64,000 nt of DNA from Prevotella sp902465605 (GCA_902465605.1 CABQNT010000006.1:62001-126000), one strand, 5' to 3'; shown: positions 37,125 through 46,057, counted from the first letter of the stretch. Program-made: numbers and translations. The notes: generated by a model from the letters alone, not told the origin.

Positions 37125-37152
37125 AGTTACTTGATGCTTTTGCAAAGTAACT
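37125..37152 (-). promoter_or_regulatory. Inverted repeat overlapping the gal promoter
   Basis: AGTTACTT and AAGTAACT, separated by 12 bases, flank the likely transcription start of the gal cluster. It could be a repressor operator or a leader hairpin; there is no T-run to make it a terminator. Confidence 0.4.
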
Positions 37153-37224
37153 GAAAAAAAATGAATATGACAAACTTAAGTCATAAAAAAACATTGACTT
37201 TTGGTGTTAAAATCTATTAAAGTA

Positions 37225-38520
37225 TCATTGTTTGAGAAAGGTTAATAAATCGGCTACCACATAACTACTTCCACCGATGAAAATGAAATCCTGCGCATCT
37301 GCGTCATGCATGGCTGCTTGGTATGCATCCTTCACGGTTGGGAACGCTTTTCCATGGAGATGGTTCTCACGACCTAATTGTGCAACTTTTTCAACAGGAA
37401 AAGCGCGTTGGCATGAAGGTTGTGTCCAATAGTAGTGTGCATGCTGGGGCAACATTTTCATGATTGTCGACAGGTCTTTATCGTCCACCATGCCGAATAC
37501 AATTCTCATTTGCGCACAATCTTGTTGCGCCAATTGTTGGCTCAGATAGGTCCATCCGCCTACATTGTGTCCCGTGTCACAATATGTTGCCGGCGACTTT
37601 TGAATGCATTGCCATCTTCCCAGCAGTCCAGTGGTGGTCGAAACCTGTTTGAAGCCTTGGCGTATACTGTTGTCTGACAATTTGATGAGGTCGTAGTTCT
37701 TCAGCACTTTCACTGCATTCAAGACGGTGTTGACGTTTTTGTCTTGATAATTTCCCATCAAGTCACCATGAATTTCTCCGAACGACTGTGTTTTATAGAC
37801 TCTTTCTTGCAACGCATTATCATACCTAGAGGCGATGATTTCATTGTTATCTTCAGCGAAAATAAGGGGAGCTTCATGTTGTTTTGCAACTTCTTCAAAC
37901 ACGTTTTTCGTTTCTGCCGTTGTCTCACCCACCACCACAGGAATGTGGTTTTTGATGATACCGGCTTTTTCTTTGGCGATTAATGGCAGTGTGTTACCCA
38001 GAAATTGCGTGTGATCCAGGCTGATGTTGGTAATGATGGATAGGATAGGGGTAATGATATTGGTACAATCGAGCCTACCTCCCAGTCCCACTTCTATAAC
38101 CGCAACATCAACTTTTTGTTCTGCAAAATATGTAAATGCCAGTGCAGTTGTCAGTTCAAAGAACGAGGGATGAAGGGGTTCAAAGAAACTTCTTTCTTCT
38201 TCTACAAATCTGATGACGCGTTCTTGATCGATACATTGGCCGTTGACGCGTATGCGTTCCCTGAAATCAATGAGGTGAGGAGAGGTGTAAAGTCCTACTT
38301 TATACCCTTCTGCTTGCAGAATCGAGGCTAATGTATGCGAGCATGATCCCTTGCCATTGGTGCCTGCTACATGAATGGTCTTATATTGTTTATGTGGGTG
38401 GTTAAAGTGATTATCCAGTGCCAGGGTGTTTGTTAGGCCTTCTTTGTAGGCCGATGCGCCCACATTTTCAAACACAGGGGTAGCGTGAAAAAGGTAATCA
38501 ATTGTTTCTTCGTATGTCAT
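37225..38520 (-). CDS. folC: Folylpolyglutamate / dihydrofolate synthase
   Basis: 431 residues, Mur-ligase superfamily. Adds glutamate to dihydropteroate and/or folate. P-loop HVAGTNGKGSCSHTLAS near residue 50, folate loop YTSPHLIDFRERI, the metal-binding EVGLGGRLDCTN and SLDHTQFLG segments, and a C-terminal Rossmann domain (RIVFGMVDDKDLSTIM). The ATG lies only nine bases after the T-run of the dnaJ terminator, leaving no room for an ordinary promoter; expression may depend on read-through of that terminator. Confidence 0.96.
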   Translation of the reverse strand: MTYEETIDYLFHATPVFENVGASAYKEGLTNTLALDNHFNHPHKQYKTIHVAGTNGKGSCSHTLASILQAEGYKVGLYTSPHLIDFRERIRVNGQCIDQERVIRFVEEERSFFEPLHPSFFELTTALAFTYFAEQKVDVAVIEVGLGGRLDCTNIITPILSIITNISLDHTQFLGNTLPLIAKEKAGIIKNHIPVVVGETTAETKNVFEEVAKQHEAPLIFAEDNNEIIASRYDNALQERVYKTQSFGEIHGDLMGNYQDKNVNTVLNAVKVLKNYDLIKLSDNSIRQGFKQVSTTTGLLGRWQCIQKSPATYCDTGHNVGGWTYLSQQLAQQDCAQMRIVFGMVDDKDLSTIMKMLPQHAHYYWTQPSCQRAFPVEKVAQLGRENHLHGKAFPTVKDAYQAAMHDADAQDFIFIGGSSYVVADLLTFLKQ

Positions 38521-38528
38521 CTTAAACC

Positions 38529-38562
38529 AAAAAAAATGCAGTTGATGCTAGCCATCAACTGC
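38529..38562 (-). terminator. Intrinsic terminator between dnaJ and folC
   Basis: Minus strand: GCAGTTGAT / ATCAACTGC 9-bp perfect stem, 7-base loop, then T8. It begins ten bases after the dnaJ stop. Confidence 0.85.
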
Positions 38563-38571
38563 GAGTTTAAC

Positions 38572-39738
38572 TTAATCAAAATAATTTCTGAACTTCTTGA
38601 AGATAGACCGCTTGGTCACGTTGTCGCCTTTGAAATTATCATTATTGCGCAAATTCTCCAGCAAGTTCTTCTCCTCACGACTCAAAGTCTTTGGTACGAA
38701 GACGCTGATGTGGACAACCAAGTCACCTTTCCCGCTACCATATCCTTGCACAGCGGGCAGTCCTTTGCCTCTCAGGCGCAATGTCTTCCCAGGTTGTGTA
38801 CCGGCATCAATCTTGATTCTAACGCGCGTTCCTTCCAGTGTGGGTATCTCCACCTCACCACCAAGGGCCGCAGTTGGGAAGTCGAGCAGCAGATTGTAAA
38901 CGATGTCCTGACCATCACGAATGAAGGTGTCGTTTTCCTCTTCTTCGATGTACACCTGGATATTCCCGCTGATACCGTTTCGCTGGCCTGCGTTACCCTT
39001 GCCCGGAACGTTCACAACCATACCTTCTGCCACGCCTGCCGGTATTTTAATCTCAACGATTTCCTCGCCTTTAACCACTCCGGTACCATGACACTGATGG
39101 CATTTGTCTTTGATGACGGTGCCTTCGCCATGACAGGTTGGACATTCCGTTTGTGTTTGCATCATGCCCAGCATGGTTCTTACCGTCTTGACAACAACAC
39201 CACTTCCGTGACAGGTTGGGCAGGTCTCTGACTTACTTCCGTTTTCTGCACCGCTACCATGACAGTGTGTACAGGTAACATCCTTTTTTACTTTGAACTT
39301 TTTGGTAACTCCGGTTGCGATTTCTTGCAGCGAGAGTTTCACTTTCAACCGCAGGTCTGAACCTCTGTATTGAGGTCGTTGTCTACTGCCTTCGCCACCG
39401 AATCCACTGAATCCACCAAAACCTCCATGTCCGCCAAATACATCACCGAACATAGAGAATATGTCGTCCATGGAGAATCCGCCAGTTTCTCCGAATCCTC
39501 CAAATCCCCCTGCACCGGGAGCGTTAAAGCCAAACTGATCGTACTGTTGTCTCTTTTGCGGATCGTGCAATACGTCATAGGCCTCGGCTGCTTCCTTAAA
39601 TTTCTCTTCAGCTTCCTTGCTGTCGGGGTTGCGGTCGGGGTGATATTTGATAGCTAGTTTGCGGTAAGCTTTCTTTATTTCGTCTTCTGAAGCGTTCTTG
39701 TCAATGCCAAGCACTTCATAGTAATCACGTTTTGCCAT
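38572..39738 (-). CDS. dnaJ: Chaperone DnaJ (Hsp40)
   Basis: 388 residues. J domain with the HPD motif (KYHPDRNPDS) that stimulates DnaK ATPase, a Gly/Phe-rich linker (GAGGFGGFGETGGF and following), four zinc-binding repeats (CTHCHGSG, CPTCHGSG, CPTCHGEG, CHQCHGTG) and the substrate-binding C-terminal domain. It follows grpE by 44 bases and shares its transcript; dnaK is elsewhere. Confidence 0.98.
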   Translation of the reverse strand: MAKRDYYEVLGIDKNASEDEIKKAYRKLAIKYHPDRNPDSKEAEEKFKEAAEAYDVLHDPQKRQQYDQFGFNAPGAGGFGGFGETGGFSMDDIFSMFGDVFGGHGGFGGFSGFGGEGSRQRPQYRGSDLRLKVKLSLQEIATGVTKKFKVKKDVTCTHCHGSGAENGSKSETCPTCHGSGVVVKTVRTMLGMMQTQTECPTCHGEGTVIKDKCHQCHGTGVVKGEEIVEIKIPAGVAEGMVVNVPGKGNAGQRNGISGNIQVYIEEEENDTFIRDGQDIVYNLLLDFPTAALGGEVEIPTLEGTRVRIKIDAGTQPGKTLRLRGKGLPAVQGYGSGKGDLVVHISVFVPKTLSREEKNLLENLRNNDNFKGDNVTKRSIFKKFRNYFD

Positions 39739-39782
39739 TTATTTAATCCTATATATACTCTCTTATATATACTGTTCCTCGT

Positions 39783-40397
39783 TTACTGGCCTACAGCCAC
39801 TTTGGCATGTCTGATGACCTTTTCGTTTAGGGTGTATCCTGTTTGTACGCAGTCAACTACTTTTCCTTTTTTGTCTTCTTCTACACCAGGAACCATGGCA
39901 ACGGCCTCATGAAAATCCACATCAAAATCTTTGTCCTTGGTCTCGATTTTCTTGACGCCTAAGCCCTCTAATGTGGTTTGAAGTTTCTTGAAAATCAACT
40001 CCCAACCCTCTTCCAATGCCTGGATATCCTCTGTGTTTGCTGAATTTGCTGCTGCTCTTTCCATGTCATCAAGGATGGGCAGAATGGCCGAAACCGTTTT
40101 TTCGCTACCATTGAAAATCAATTCAGCTTTCTCTTTTTGCGTGCGCTTTTTGTAATTTTCGAACTCAGCGACGGTGCGTAGATATTTGTCTTTCACTTCA
40201 TCAAGCTCGGCTTGTGCCTTCTGAAGCGGATTTTCTTTAGTTTCTGAAGTATCTTCTACTTCTTCTGTTTCTTTCTGCTCCTCCGAAACTTCGGTGTTCG
40301 CCTCATTGTCTACTGTAGCTTGTGTGTCCACATCACCTTCTTGATTTTTGAGAATGTCCTCTTTCGCTTGGTGCTTCAATTTATTTTTATTGCTCAT
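39783..40397 (-). CDS. grpE: Nucleotide exchange factor GrpE
   Basis: 204 residues from the ATG at 40397; an upstream in-frame ATG (40460) lies inside the ABC-F terminator hairpin and is rejected. An acidic, Glu/Thr-rich N-terminal extension (about 75 residues) precedes the long coiled coil (KYLRTVAEFENYKKRTQKEK) and the C-terminal beta domain (FHEAVAMVPGVEEDKKGKVV, ending KVIRHAKVAVGQ). GrpE releases ADP from DnaK and works with DnaJ encoded next. Confidence 0.96.
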   Translation of the reverse strand: MSNKNKLKHQAKEDILKNQEGDVDTQATVDNEANTEVSEEQKETEEVEDTSETKENPLQKAQAELDEVKDKYLRTVAEFENYKKRTQKEKAELIFNGSEKTVSAILPILDDMERAAANSANTEDIQALEEGWELIFKKLQTTLEGLGVKKIETKDKDFDVDFHEAVAMVPGVEEDKKGKVVDCVQTGYTLNEKVIRHAKVAVGQ

Positions 40398-40433
40398 TTT
40401 CCTAATAATTGATAATTCTTCTGTTATATCATA

Positions 40434-40471
40434 GCAAAAAGCTTGCCAAGTTTTAATCACTTGTCAAGCTG
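40434..40471 (-). terminator. Terminator of the ABC-F gene
   Basis: Minus strand: AGCTTGACAAG / CTTGGCAAGCT, 11-bp stem with one mismatch, 9-base loop, then TTTTT; about 45 bases after the ABC-F stop and upstream of grpE. Confidence 0.7.
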
Positions 40472-40516
40472 TTTTGTCTTTGTGAGATACTGCTATAGAA
40501 TGCACACCGTTCTTTC

Positions 40517-42133
40517 TCAAGCATTATACATCTTTTCTTTCAGTTCTTTGATTTGCTCATCGTAGATATACTCGTCGTATTCCATTAGTTTGTCTATAGT
40601 GCCACTCGGTGTCAATTCGATGATGCGATTGGCTACCGTCTGAATGAATTCATGGTCATGACTGGAGAACAGAATGTTACCCTTAAACGACACGAGGTTG
40701 TTGTTAAATGCTTGGATGCTCTCCAAATCCAGGTGGTTGGTTGGTGTGTCTAATATCAGGCAGTTGGCATTTTTCAGTTGCATGCGAGCAATCATGCAGC
40801 GCATTTTTTCACCGCCCGACAGCACGTTGACCTCTTTCAATACTTCCTCGCCAGAGAACAGCATGCGGCCCAGATAGCCTTTCATAACCACCTCGTTGCC
40901 CGTCCCAAACTGGCTGAGCCAGTCCACAAGATTCAGCTTTGAGTTGAAATATTCGGCGTTGTCGAGTGGGAGATAGGCGGTGGTGATGGTCACACCCCAT
41001 TTGTAGGTACCCGCATCAGCCTGTCGATTGCCGTTGATGATTTCGAAGAGCGCTGTCATGGCCTTGGGATTATGGCTCAAGAAAACAATCTTCTCATCTT
41101 TCTCAACATTAAAACTAACGTTGTCAAAAAGTACCGTTCCATCGGTGTCGACCGCCTTCAGTCCTTCAACTTCCAAGATCTGATTGCCTGGTTCTCGATC
41201 CATTTGGAAGATAATTCCAGGATATTTTCTACTCGATGGACGAATTTCCTCTACATTCAGTCGCTCCAACATCTTCTTGCGAGAGGTGGTTTGCTTGCTT
41301 TTTGCCACATTGGCAGAGAACCGTCTGATAAACTCTTCCAGCTGCTTGCGCTTCTCTTCAGCTTTCATCTTTTGGTTCTGAGCCTGACGTAATGCCAGCT
41401 GAGAACTCTCATACCAGAACGAATAGTTGCCAGAGAATACCGTTACTTTACCAAAATCGATGTCAACAGTCTGTGTGCTGACGGCATCCAGGAAGTGACG
41501 GTCGTGGCTAACCACCAACACCGTTTGCTCTACATTGCTCAAATACTCTTCCAACCACTGCACCGAGTCAAGGTCCAAGTCGTTGGTAGGCTCGTCAAGC
41601 AATAAGTTTTCCGGATTGCCAAACAAGGCTCTTGCCAGCATGACACGCACTTTCTCGTTGTTTGACAGCTCTGCCATCTGCTTGTTGTGCAAGTCTTCTT
41701 TGATGCCAAGATTCTGCAAGAGCTGGGCTGCATTGCTCTCAGCTTCCCATCCGTTCATTTCTGCGAACTTCAGTTCCAAATCTGCTGCGCGATTCCCATC
41801 TTCTTCCGTCATCTCGGCTTTGCCGTAAAGGGCTTCGCGCTCTTTCATGTTGTTCCACAAAGGCTCGTGCCCCATCAGCACGGTGTCCATCACCTTGAAT
41901 TCATCATATTTAAAGTGATCTTGTTCGAGTACCGACAAACGCTCACCTGGTCCCAGCTCAATGGTCCCTTTGTTTGGCTCTAATTCGCCGCTGATGGCTT
42001 TCAATAATGTTGATTTCCCTGCACCGTTGGCACCTATAATCCCATAGATGTTTCCGCGCGTGAATTTGATGTTGACGTCCTTGTAGAGCACTCTCTTGCC
42101 GAATTGGATGGCAAGATTTGAAACTGTTATCAT
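40517..42133 (-). CDS. ABC-F family ribosome-associated ATPase, second Walker A degenerate
   Basis: 538 residues, two ABC modules joined by a charged linker, no membrane domain; closest to the YbiT/EttA type by its start (ITVSNLAIQFGKRVLYKDV) and layout. Such proteins bind the ribosomal E site and tune translation. The first module is intact: GANGAGKST and LLLDEPTNDLD. In the second, the place of the Walker A loop reads VFLSHNPKAMTAL: the lysine (Lys357) is kept but the glycines are lost, while LSGGEKMRCMIA and LILDTPTNHLD remain. The second Walker B has Thr in LDTPTNHLD where most have Glu. The second site therefore may not bind ATP normally. Confidence 0.9.
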   Translation of the reverse strand: MITVSNLAIQFGKRVLYKDVNIKFTRGNIYGIIGANGAGKSTLLKAISGELEPNKGTIELGPGERLSVLEQDHFKYDEFKVMDTVLMGHEPLWNNMKEREALYGKAEMTEEDGNRAADLELKFAEMNGWEAESNAAQLLQNLGIKEDLHNKQMAELSNNEKVRVMLARALFGNPENLLLDEPTNDLDLDSVQWLEEYLSNVEQTVLVVSHDRHFLDAVSTQTVDIDFGKVTVFSGNYSFWYESSQLALRQAQNQKMKAEEKRKQLEEFIRRFSANVAKSKQTTSRKKMLERLNVEEIRPSSRKYPGIIFQMDREPGNQILEVEGLKAVDTDGTVLFDNVSFNVEKDEKIVFLSHNPKAMTALFEIINGNRQADAGTYKWGVTITTAYLPLDNAEYFNSKLNLVDWLSQFGTGNEVVMKGYLGRMLFSGEEVLKEVNVLSGGEKMRCMIARMQLKNANCLILDTPTNHLDLESIQAFNNNLVSFKGNILFSSHDHEFIQTVANRIIELTPSGTIDKLMEYDEYIYDEQIKELKEKMYNA

Positions 42134-42232
42134 GTTCTTTACCTTAACTATTTATTATTTGGATGCAAAGGTAATCATTTTTATCTACAATTTTGGTGCA
42201 ACTGGCTGATAAATTACACCAGCCAGTCGTTG

Positions 42233-43054
42233 CTATTCTGCCAACTTGTATGGGGTCTTAACAGCGGCATGTGCGGCTTTTTGTGCCGTCAAAGCATCTT
42301 TGACCGTTACTTTTGCGGGGCGGAACTTCTTGCCTACACAGCTTTTACCCGTCAGTGCTTCTGCCCATGTACATGCGGCGATGTAGCGACCTATGCCCAA
42401 ATCCAAGTGAAAGCCGTCGCGGTTGAGGTGATCGCCAAGGTAGGTGGCGCGAGCGTTTTGCACAGCCGTACCAGAAGGAATGACGAAATGGATGTCAGGA
42501 TGATGCTCCAAGTTTTGACGAACGGCATCGCAAATGGCGTTGTACATGGTCATTTGGTCATTGTTGTAACTCTTGAATCCTCCATGTTTTGAATATTGAG
42601 GATAGGCCCACGTCATGTGAAAACCTATGCGCGGATTCTTGTTCGTTGCAATCGCCTTGACGTATCGGATGAGGTTTGTTTGAAAAGGTTCGTAGGTGCG
42701 ATACAAACCAGCGTCGTGACTTACTTGCTGAAAGGTGATGATATCCCACTCTTCATCAATGACGATGGAGGTAAGCGTGCGCTTCTCAGATGTTGTCTTT
42801 TTGCCTTTTACAATCTTCCTGTAGCTGAAAGCCGGCTCTTGTTTCACCACTACTTTCCAGTGCGATTCAAGTCCTTGTCCGCCTCGGTAGGCATTTCCGA
42901 TAATCAGTTGGTCGCCGTTCTCAGCGCAAAGTTCGTAAAGATACTGTTCAACGGCGTCTTCGGAAAAACTGTTTCCTATGGCCAACACTCTAATGGTTTT
43001 TGCTGACAAGCTTACCGAAATCAGCAAAAGTAATGTTAACAATGCATGTTTCAT
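42233..43054 (-). CDS. Secreted SGNH-like hydrolase (DUF4886)
   Basis: 273 residues. Signal peptide (LLTLLLLISVSLSA), then an SGNH-hydrolase-like core: VLAIGNSFSEDAVEQYL (block I Ser) and DGFHLDLGIGRYIAA (block V Asp-x-x-His). DUF4886 proteins are frequent in Bacteroidales, often in polysaccharide loci, and presumed to be carbohydrate esterases; the substrate here is unknown. A minus-strand TACCTTTG box lies some 240 bases upstream (43300-43293), so the leader may be long. Confidence 0.85.
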   Translation of the reverse strand: MKHALLTLLLLISVSLSAKTIRVLAIGNSFSEDAVEQYLYELCAENGDQLIIGNAYRGGQGLESHWKVVVKQEPAFSYRKIVKGKKTTSEKRTLTSIVIDEEWDIITFQQVSHDAGLYRTYEPFQTNLIRYVKAIATNKNPRIGFHMTWAYPQYSKHGGFKSYNNDQMTMYNAICDAVRQNLEHHPDIHFVIPSGTAVQNARATYLGDHLNRDGFHLDLGIGRYIAACTWAEALTGKSCVGKKFRPAKVTVKDALTAQKAAHAAVKTPYKLAE

Positions 43055-43074
43055 GTTTGTAATTTGATAGATAA

Positions 43075-43499
43075 TTGATATTTAACTTTTATTTTTGACA
43101 ATCTCCGGGTGCAGTCATTATCGTCAGTTCACGACCTTGTTGATTCCGTGGGCCAAGCGTGATACGTGAAAAAACTAAGCAACACGGGAAGCATTGCAGA
43201 TCTTTTCATGAGCATATCGTTAAGTTAAAGTTTAGTTAGGGCAGGGCAGGCCGCATTACCAGAAAAGATAGCGACCTATCCATTAGCAGAAGCAAAGGTA
43301 CAATTTTATTTTTTGAAAAAAGAACCGGACAGCTTGAAAAAACGCAAATGATTCATCTGCATCATGAGCCAGTGCTGAAAACGGTCTGGTTTTGCTACGA
43401 AAAATACAGCTGCTGATGATTGATGGGTATTACTTCATTTTAGAGTAAATGTTCCCTGAAATAAGGTATTGATATTCACTGCGTTGTGCTGTCTTTTCA
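43075..43499. other. Gene-free region upstream of the DUF4886 gene
   Basis: About 420 bases without a convincing gene. It contains a minus-strand TACCTTTG box at 43300-43293 that could drive the DUF4886 gene. Confidence 0.4.
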
Positions 43500-43574
43500 A
43501 ACTCATGGAGTTTACGCGCCAAAGTCATGAAGTTTAGACGTTAAAGTTGTTGACTATGAGGCGTAAAGTCAATG
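43500..43574 (-). repeat. Degenerate tandem repeat, 21-23-bp unit, copy B
   Basis: Reading the minus strand, units start CATTGACTTTACGCC, CAACAACTTTAACGTC, CATGACTTTGGCGCG and CATGAGTTT. They match the units of array A (14143-14220), including the order of a CATTGAC unit followed by others at a 21-23-base period. Confidence 0.65.
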
Positions 43575-43713
43575 ACTTTAAACCGGCACTTTAATACCAT
43601 GGAGATTCCTCTCTGGGAAGATGCCGTAATCGTGCCGCTTTCGCCAGATGAGGAAGGTTTGAAGTCGTTCTTGCATTTTAAGAAAAATTGCTGCGGCGGT
43701 CGATAATTTTTAT

Positions 43714-43721
43714 TATCTTTG
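43714..43721 (+). promoter_or_regulatory. -7 box of the transpeptidase gene
   Basis: TATCTTTG 29 bases before the ATG at 43751; a TTG lies 23 bases further up, slightly long spacing. Confidence 0.55.
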
Positions 43722-43750
43722 CCTGAAAATTCAACGAGTTGAACTAAACG

Positions 43751-44914
43751 ATGATACGAGCTATTTTCCAGATACTTTTCGCTTTTTTCTTGGTTGTTTT
43801 TCCCCTCCAAGGATATTCCCAAGAGGGGCCAAGTGAGGGACAGCTGACGATAGACCAATCGCTACAGCACCTGGCGAAACGCCTGTTGCAAAACAAGCAG
43901 GGCAGTATTGTGGCCATCGAGCCAACTACAGGGCGAGTGCTTGTCCTGGTTAGTAATGACAAATTGGACGATGGCGTCAATCGTGCCATATCCACATCTT
44001 ATTCGCCCGGATCCACTTTCAAGGTGGCTCAAGCCTTGTTCATGCTGTCAGAAGGAGCCATAGACACGAAGAAGACGTATGCTTGTCACCATGGCTTCTC
44101 GTTCAATGGTATTCGTATTGGCTGTCATCCCCATCGCACACCGCTGGCAATGATTCAAGCCATTGGACAATCGTGTAACGCATTTTTTTGCAAATCGTTC
44201 CAAGAAATAATCGACAATCGCCAGCTGTATCCATCACCCTCCGCCGCCATCAATCGGTGGGCCGACTACATGCACAGCATGGGTCTGGGCGTATCGCTTG
44301 GCATTGATTTGGAAAATGAAGACCGCGGATTGATTCCTGATTCGGCTTATCTGCAAAACCTGCACAGGAAATGGAACGGAACCACCATTATGTGGGTAGG
44401 AATGGGGCAGGGGGAAGTAAAAACCACGCCCTTACAACTTTGCAATTTGGCTGCACTGGTTGGTAATCGCGGTTATTACATCACTCCTTATATTCACGAA
44501 AATGCTACTGGGAACGCCGTTGATACCACCCGACACCACTGCATGGCCACGCCCGAAGCTATTGACGTTGTCATCAAAGGCATGCGAGCAGCCGTCAAAG
44601 GAGGCACGGCACACGCCATCAACGCTCATCAATATGAAATATGTGGCAAGACTGGAACCGCTGAAAACGAGGGGGATGACCATTCTACCTTTATGGGTTT
44701 TGCGCCAAAAGATTTGCCTCGCATCGCTGTGAGCGTATATGTTGAGAATGGTGGTTTCGGTGCTGATTTGGCTGCACCAATGGCCTCTCTCATCATCGAG
44801 CAATACCTCAATGGGCGACTATCGGAGAAGTCGGCCCAAAAGGCTGAGAGGTGGGCGAAAAAGAAAGTGAAAATCACCCCGATAGAAATTCCCATTACGC
44901 TTGATGATATGTGA
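43751..44914 (+). CDS. Minimal penicillin-binding transpeptidase
   Basis: 387 residues. After a signal peptide (FQILFAFFLVVFPLQGYS) it goes almost directly into a transpeptidase domain. All three active-site motifs are present: STFK (88-91, acylated Ser88), SCN (141-143) and KTG (300-302). GSIVAIEPTTGRVLVLVS is the usual start of the PBP2/FtsI catalytic domain. The N-terminal dimerisation/pedestal domain of class B PBPs is missing, making it about 250 residues shorter than PBP2 or FtsI. It should cross-link or trim peptidoglycan in the periplasm; transpeptidase versus carboxypeptidase or beta-lactam-sensor function is open. It is monocistronic by position. Confidence 0.88.
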   Translation: MIRAIFQILFAFFLVVFPLQGYSQEGPSEGQLTIDQSLQHLAKRLLQNKQGSIVAIEPTTGRVLVLVSNDKLDDGVNRAISTSYSPGSTFKVAQALFMLSEGAIDTKKTYACHHGFSFNGIRIGCHPHRTPLAMIQAIGQSCNAFFCKSFQEIIDNRQLYPSPSAAINRWADYMHSMGLGVSLGIDLENEDRGLIPDSAYLQNLHRKWNGTTIMWVGMGQGEVKTTPLQLCNLAALVGNRGYYITPYIHENATGNAVDTTRHHCMATPEAIDVVIKGMRAAVKGGTAHAINAHQYEICGKTGTAENEGDDHSTFMGFAPKDLPRIAVSVYVENGGFGADLAAPMASLIIEQYLNGRLSEKSAQKAERWAKKKVKITPIEIPITLDDM

Positions 44915-45057
44915 TAAGGGACGCTACTTATGAGTCCGTAGAACTGCTGTTTGTTGCTCTCATCAGTTTTGACTGTCACGTGCATTATATGATTTGTTTT
45001 TAACGAATGATGAAATTCAAGGCTTGAACGCATTACTATTAAAAGGAAACTTTGTCG

Positions 45058-45582
45058 ATGAAAGGAATTATTATGAAGATTTTGTCAATCATTACAGTTG
45101 GTGGCCGACACATTAAATGGCTTGGGCTTTACATGATTTTTATGTTATCTGTCCTATCTTGCGATACGGGATTCATACTTCCGTTAGATAACAACAAATT
45201 TAGCTATAACATTTCTCTATCGGAGGACAGTAGGGTTAAGGTCAGCGGTATGTACTTCGGTGGCTGGCATTACCTTCTCTTTGATTTAAAAGGAGAATAT
45301 GTAATGAATCCCGATTCCTTAAAATTAGAATTTTGCGATAAGAATATAAAGATAGGGAAATCATTACCCTTTTCTGCAACAAATACATATAAAAAAAATA
45401 ATACACACGTAAAGAATCGTTTAATTTCAGTACAATTACGCTATGAACGTAAAGATAAAGTTCAAGCACCCTATGAGCCTTTAGTCTTATTTGTTTTACC
45501 ATCAAATTTCATAATGAGTAATGATAAAAGAGTACTCACTGATTCTTTGAGAATAGTATTGAGGAGACCAAAGAAAAAATAA
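45058..45582 (+). CDS. Unrecognised lipoprotein
   Basis: 174 residues from ATG 45058 (45073 also possible). A hydrophobic segment LGLYMIFMLSVLSC ends in a lipobox-like LSVLSC, followed by a polar, beta-rich domain (YNISLSEDSRVKVSG, YLLFDLKGEY) with a very basic end (LRRPKKK). I do not recognise a family. It is the first of a run of AT-rich small genes around an Rhs fragment; immunity or surface-exclusion lipoprotein is a context guess. Confidence 0.65.
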   Translation: MKGIIMKILSIITVGGRHIKWLGLYMIFMLSVLSCDTGFILPLDNNKFSYNISLSEDSRVKVSGMYFGGWHYLLFDLKGEYVMNPDSLKLEFCDKNIKIGKSLPFSATNTYKKNNTHVKNRLISVQLRYERKDKVQAPYEPLVLFVLPSNFIMSNDKRVLTDSLRIVLRRPKKK

Positions 45583-45608
45583 CTGTAGAAATTAACTGTT
45601 TTAACACC

Positions 45609-45627
45609 GTTTCAATATCGGTACCGT
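45609..45627 (+). repeat. Short direct repeat, copy 1
   Basis: GTTTCAATATCGGTACCGT, preceded by TTTTAA-type sequence. It recurs with one change at 47517-47535. Each copy lies shortly before a small soluble-protein gene (66 and 24 bases). Confidence 0.6.
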
Positions 45628-45692
45628 CAAGAAAACAGTATTACGAAGAAAAATAATATATGGTAAATACATTTATAATATAGGAAGAATTC

Positions 45693-46049
45693 ATGGAGAA
45701 TAGCAGAAAAGTAACTTCTGAAGAAATGGCTCTCATTGCATTCTTGGTCAATAAAGCTAATTATCACTTGGAAAGTGATTGGAAAAATCATATTGCAGCC
45801 TATCCTCTCACAAAGGAGATAATAGGTAGTATCGGACTTTTAAGAGACTATATGCAAGAATATACTCGAAAACGAAGTCGTGTAATCTCTTGTTGTAAAT
45901 TTTATGACACAGATAATATTGAAGTCGCAGCATATCTTTTAGTAGATTTGAAGGGTATGCTTTATGAGTTGGATTTGTGGAAGGTTGATAATTCCAAAAT
46001 TCATCATATCCCTTCTGTTGATTGTATGGAAGACATTCAGCAGATATAA
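45693..46049 (+). CDS. Small soluble protein, possible immunity protein
   Basis: 118 residues, no signal peptide. It opens with KVTSEEMALIAFLVNKA and ends with a beta-rich part (VAAYLLVDLKGMLYELDLWK). The layout resembles the DUF6984-type small proteins often found next to polymorphic toxins, but the match is from memory and weak. It lies in the Rhs-remnant region, just after a short repeat. Confidence 0.6.
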   Translation: MENSRKVTSEEMALIAFLVNKANYHLESDWKNHIAAYPLTKEIIGSIGLLRDYMQEYTRKRSRVISCCKFYDTDNIEVAAYLLVDLKGMLYELDLWKVDNSKIHHIPSVDCMEDIQQI

Positions 46050-46057
46050 AATCTGTA

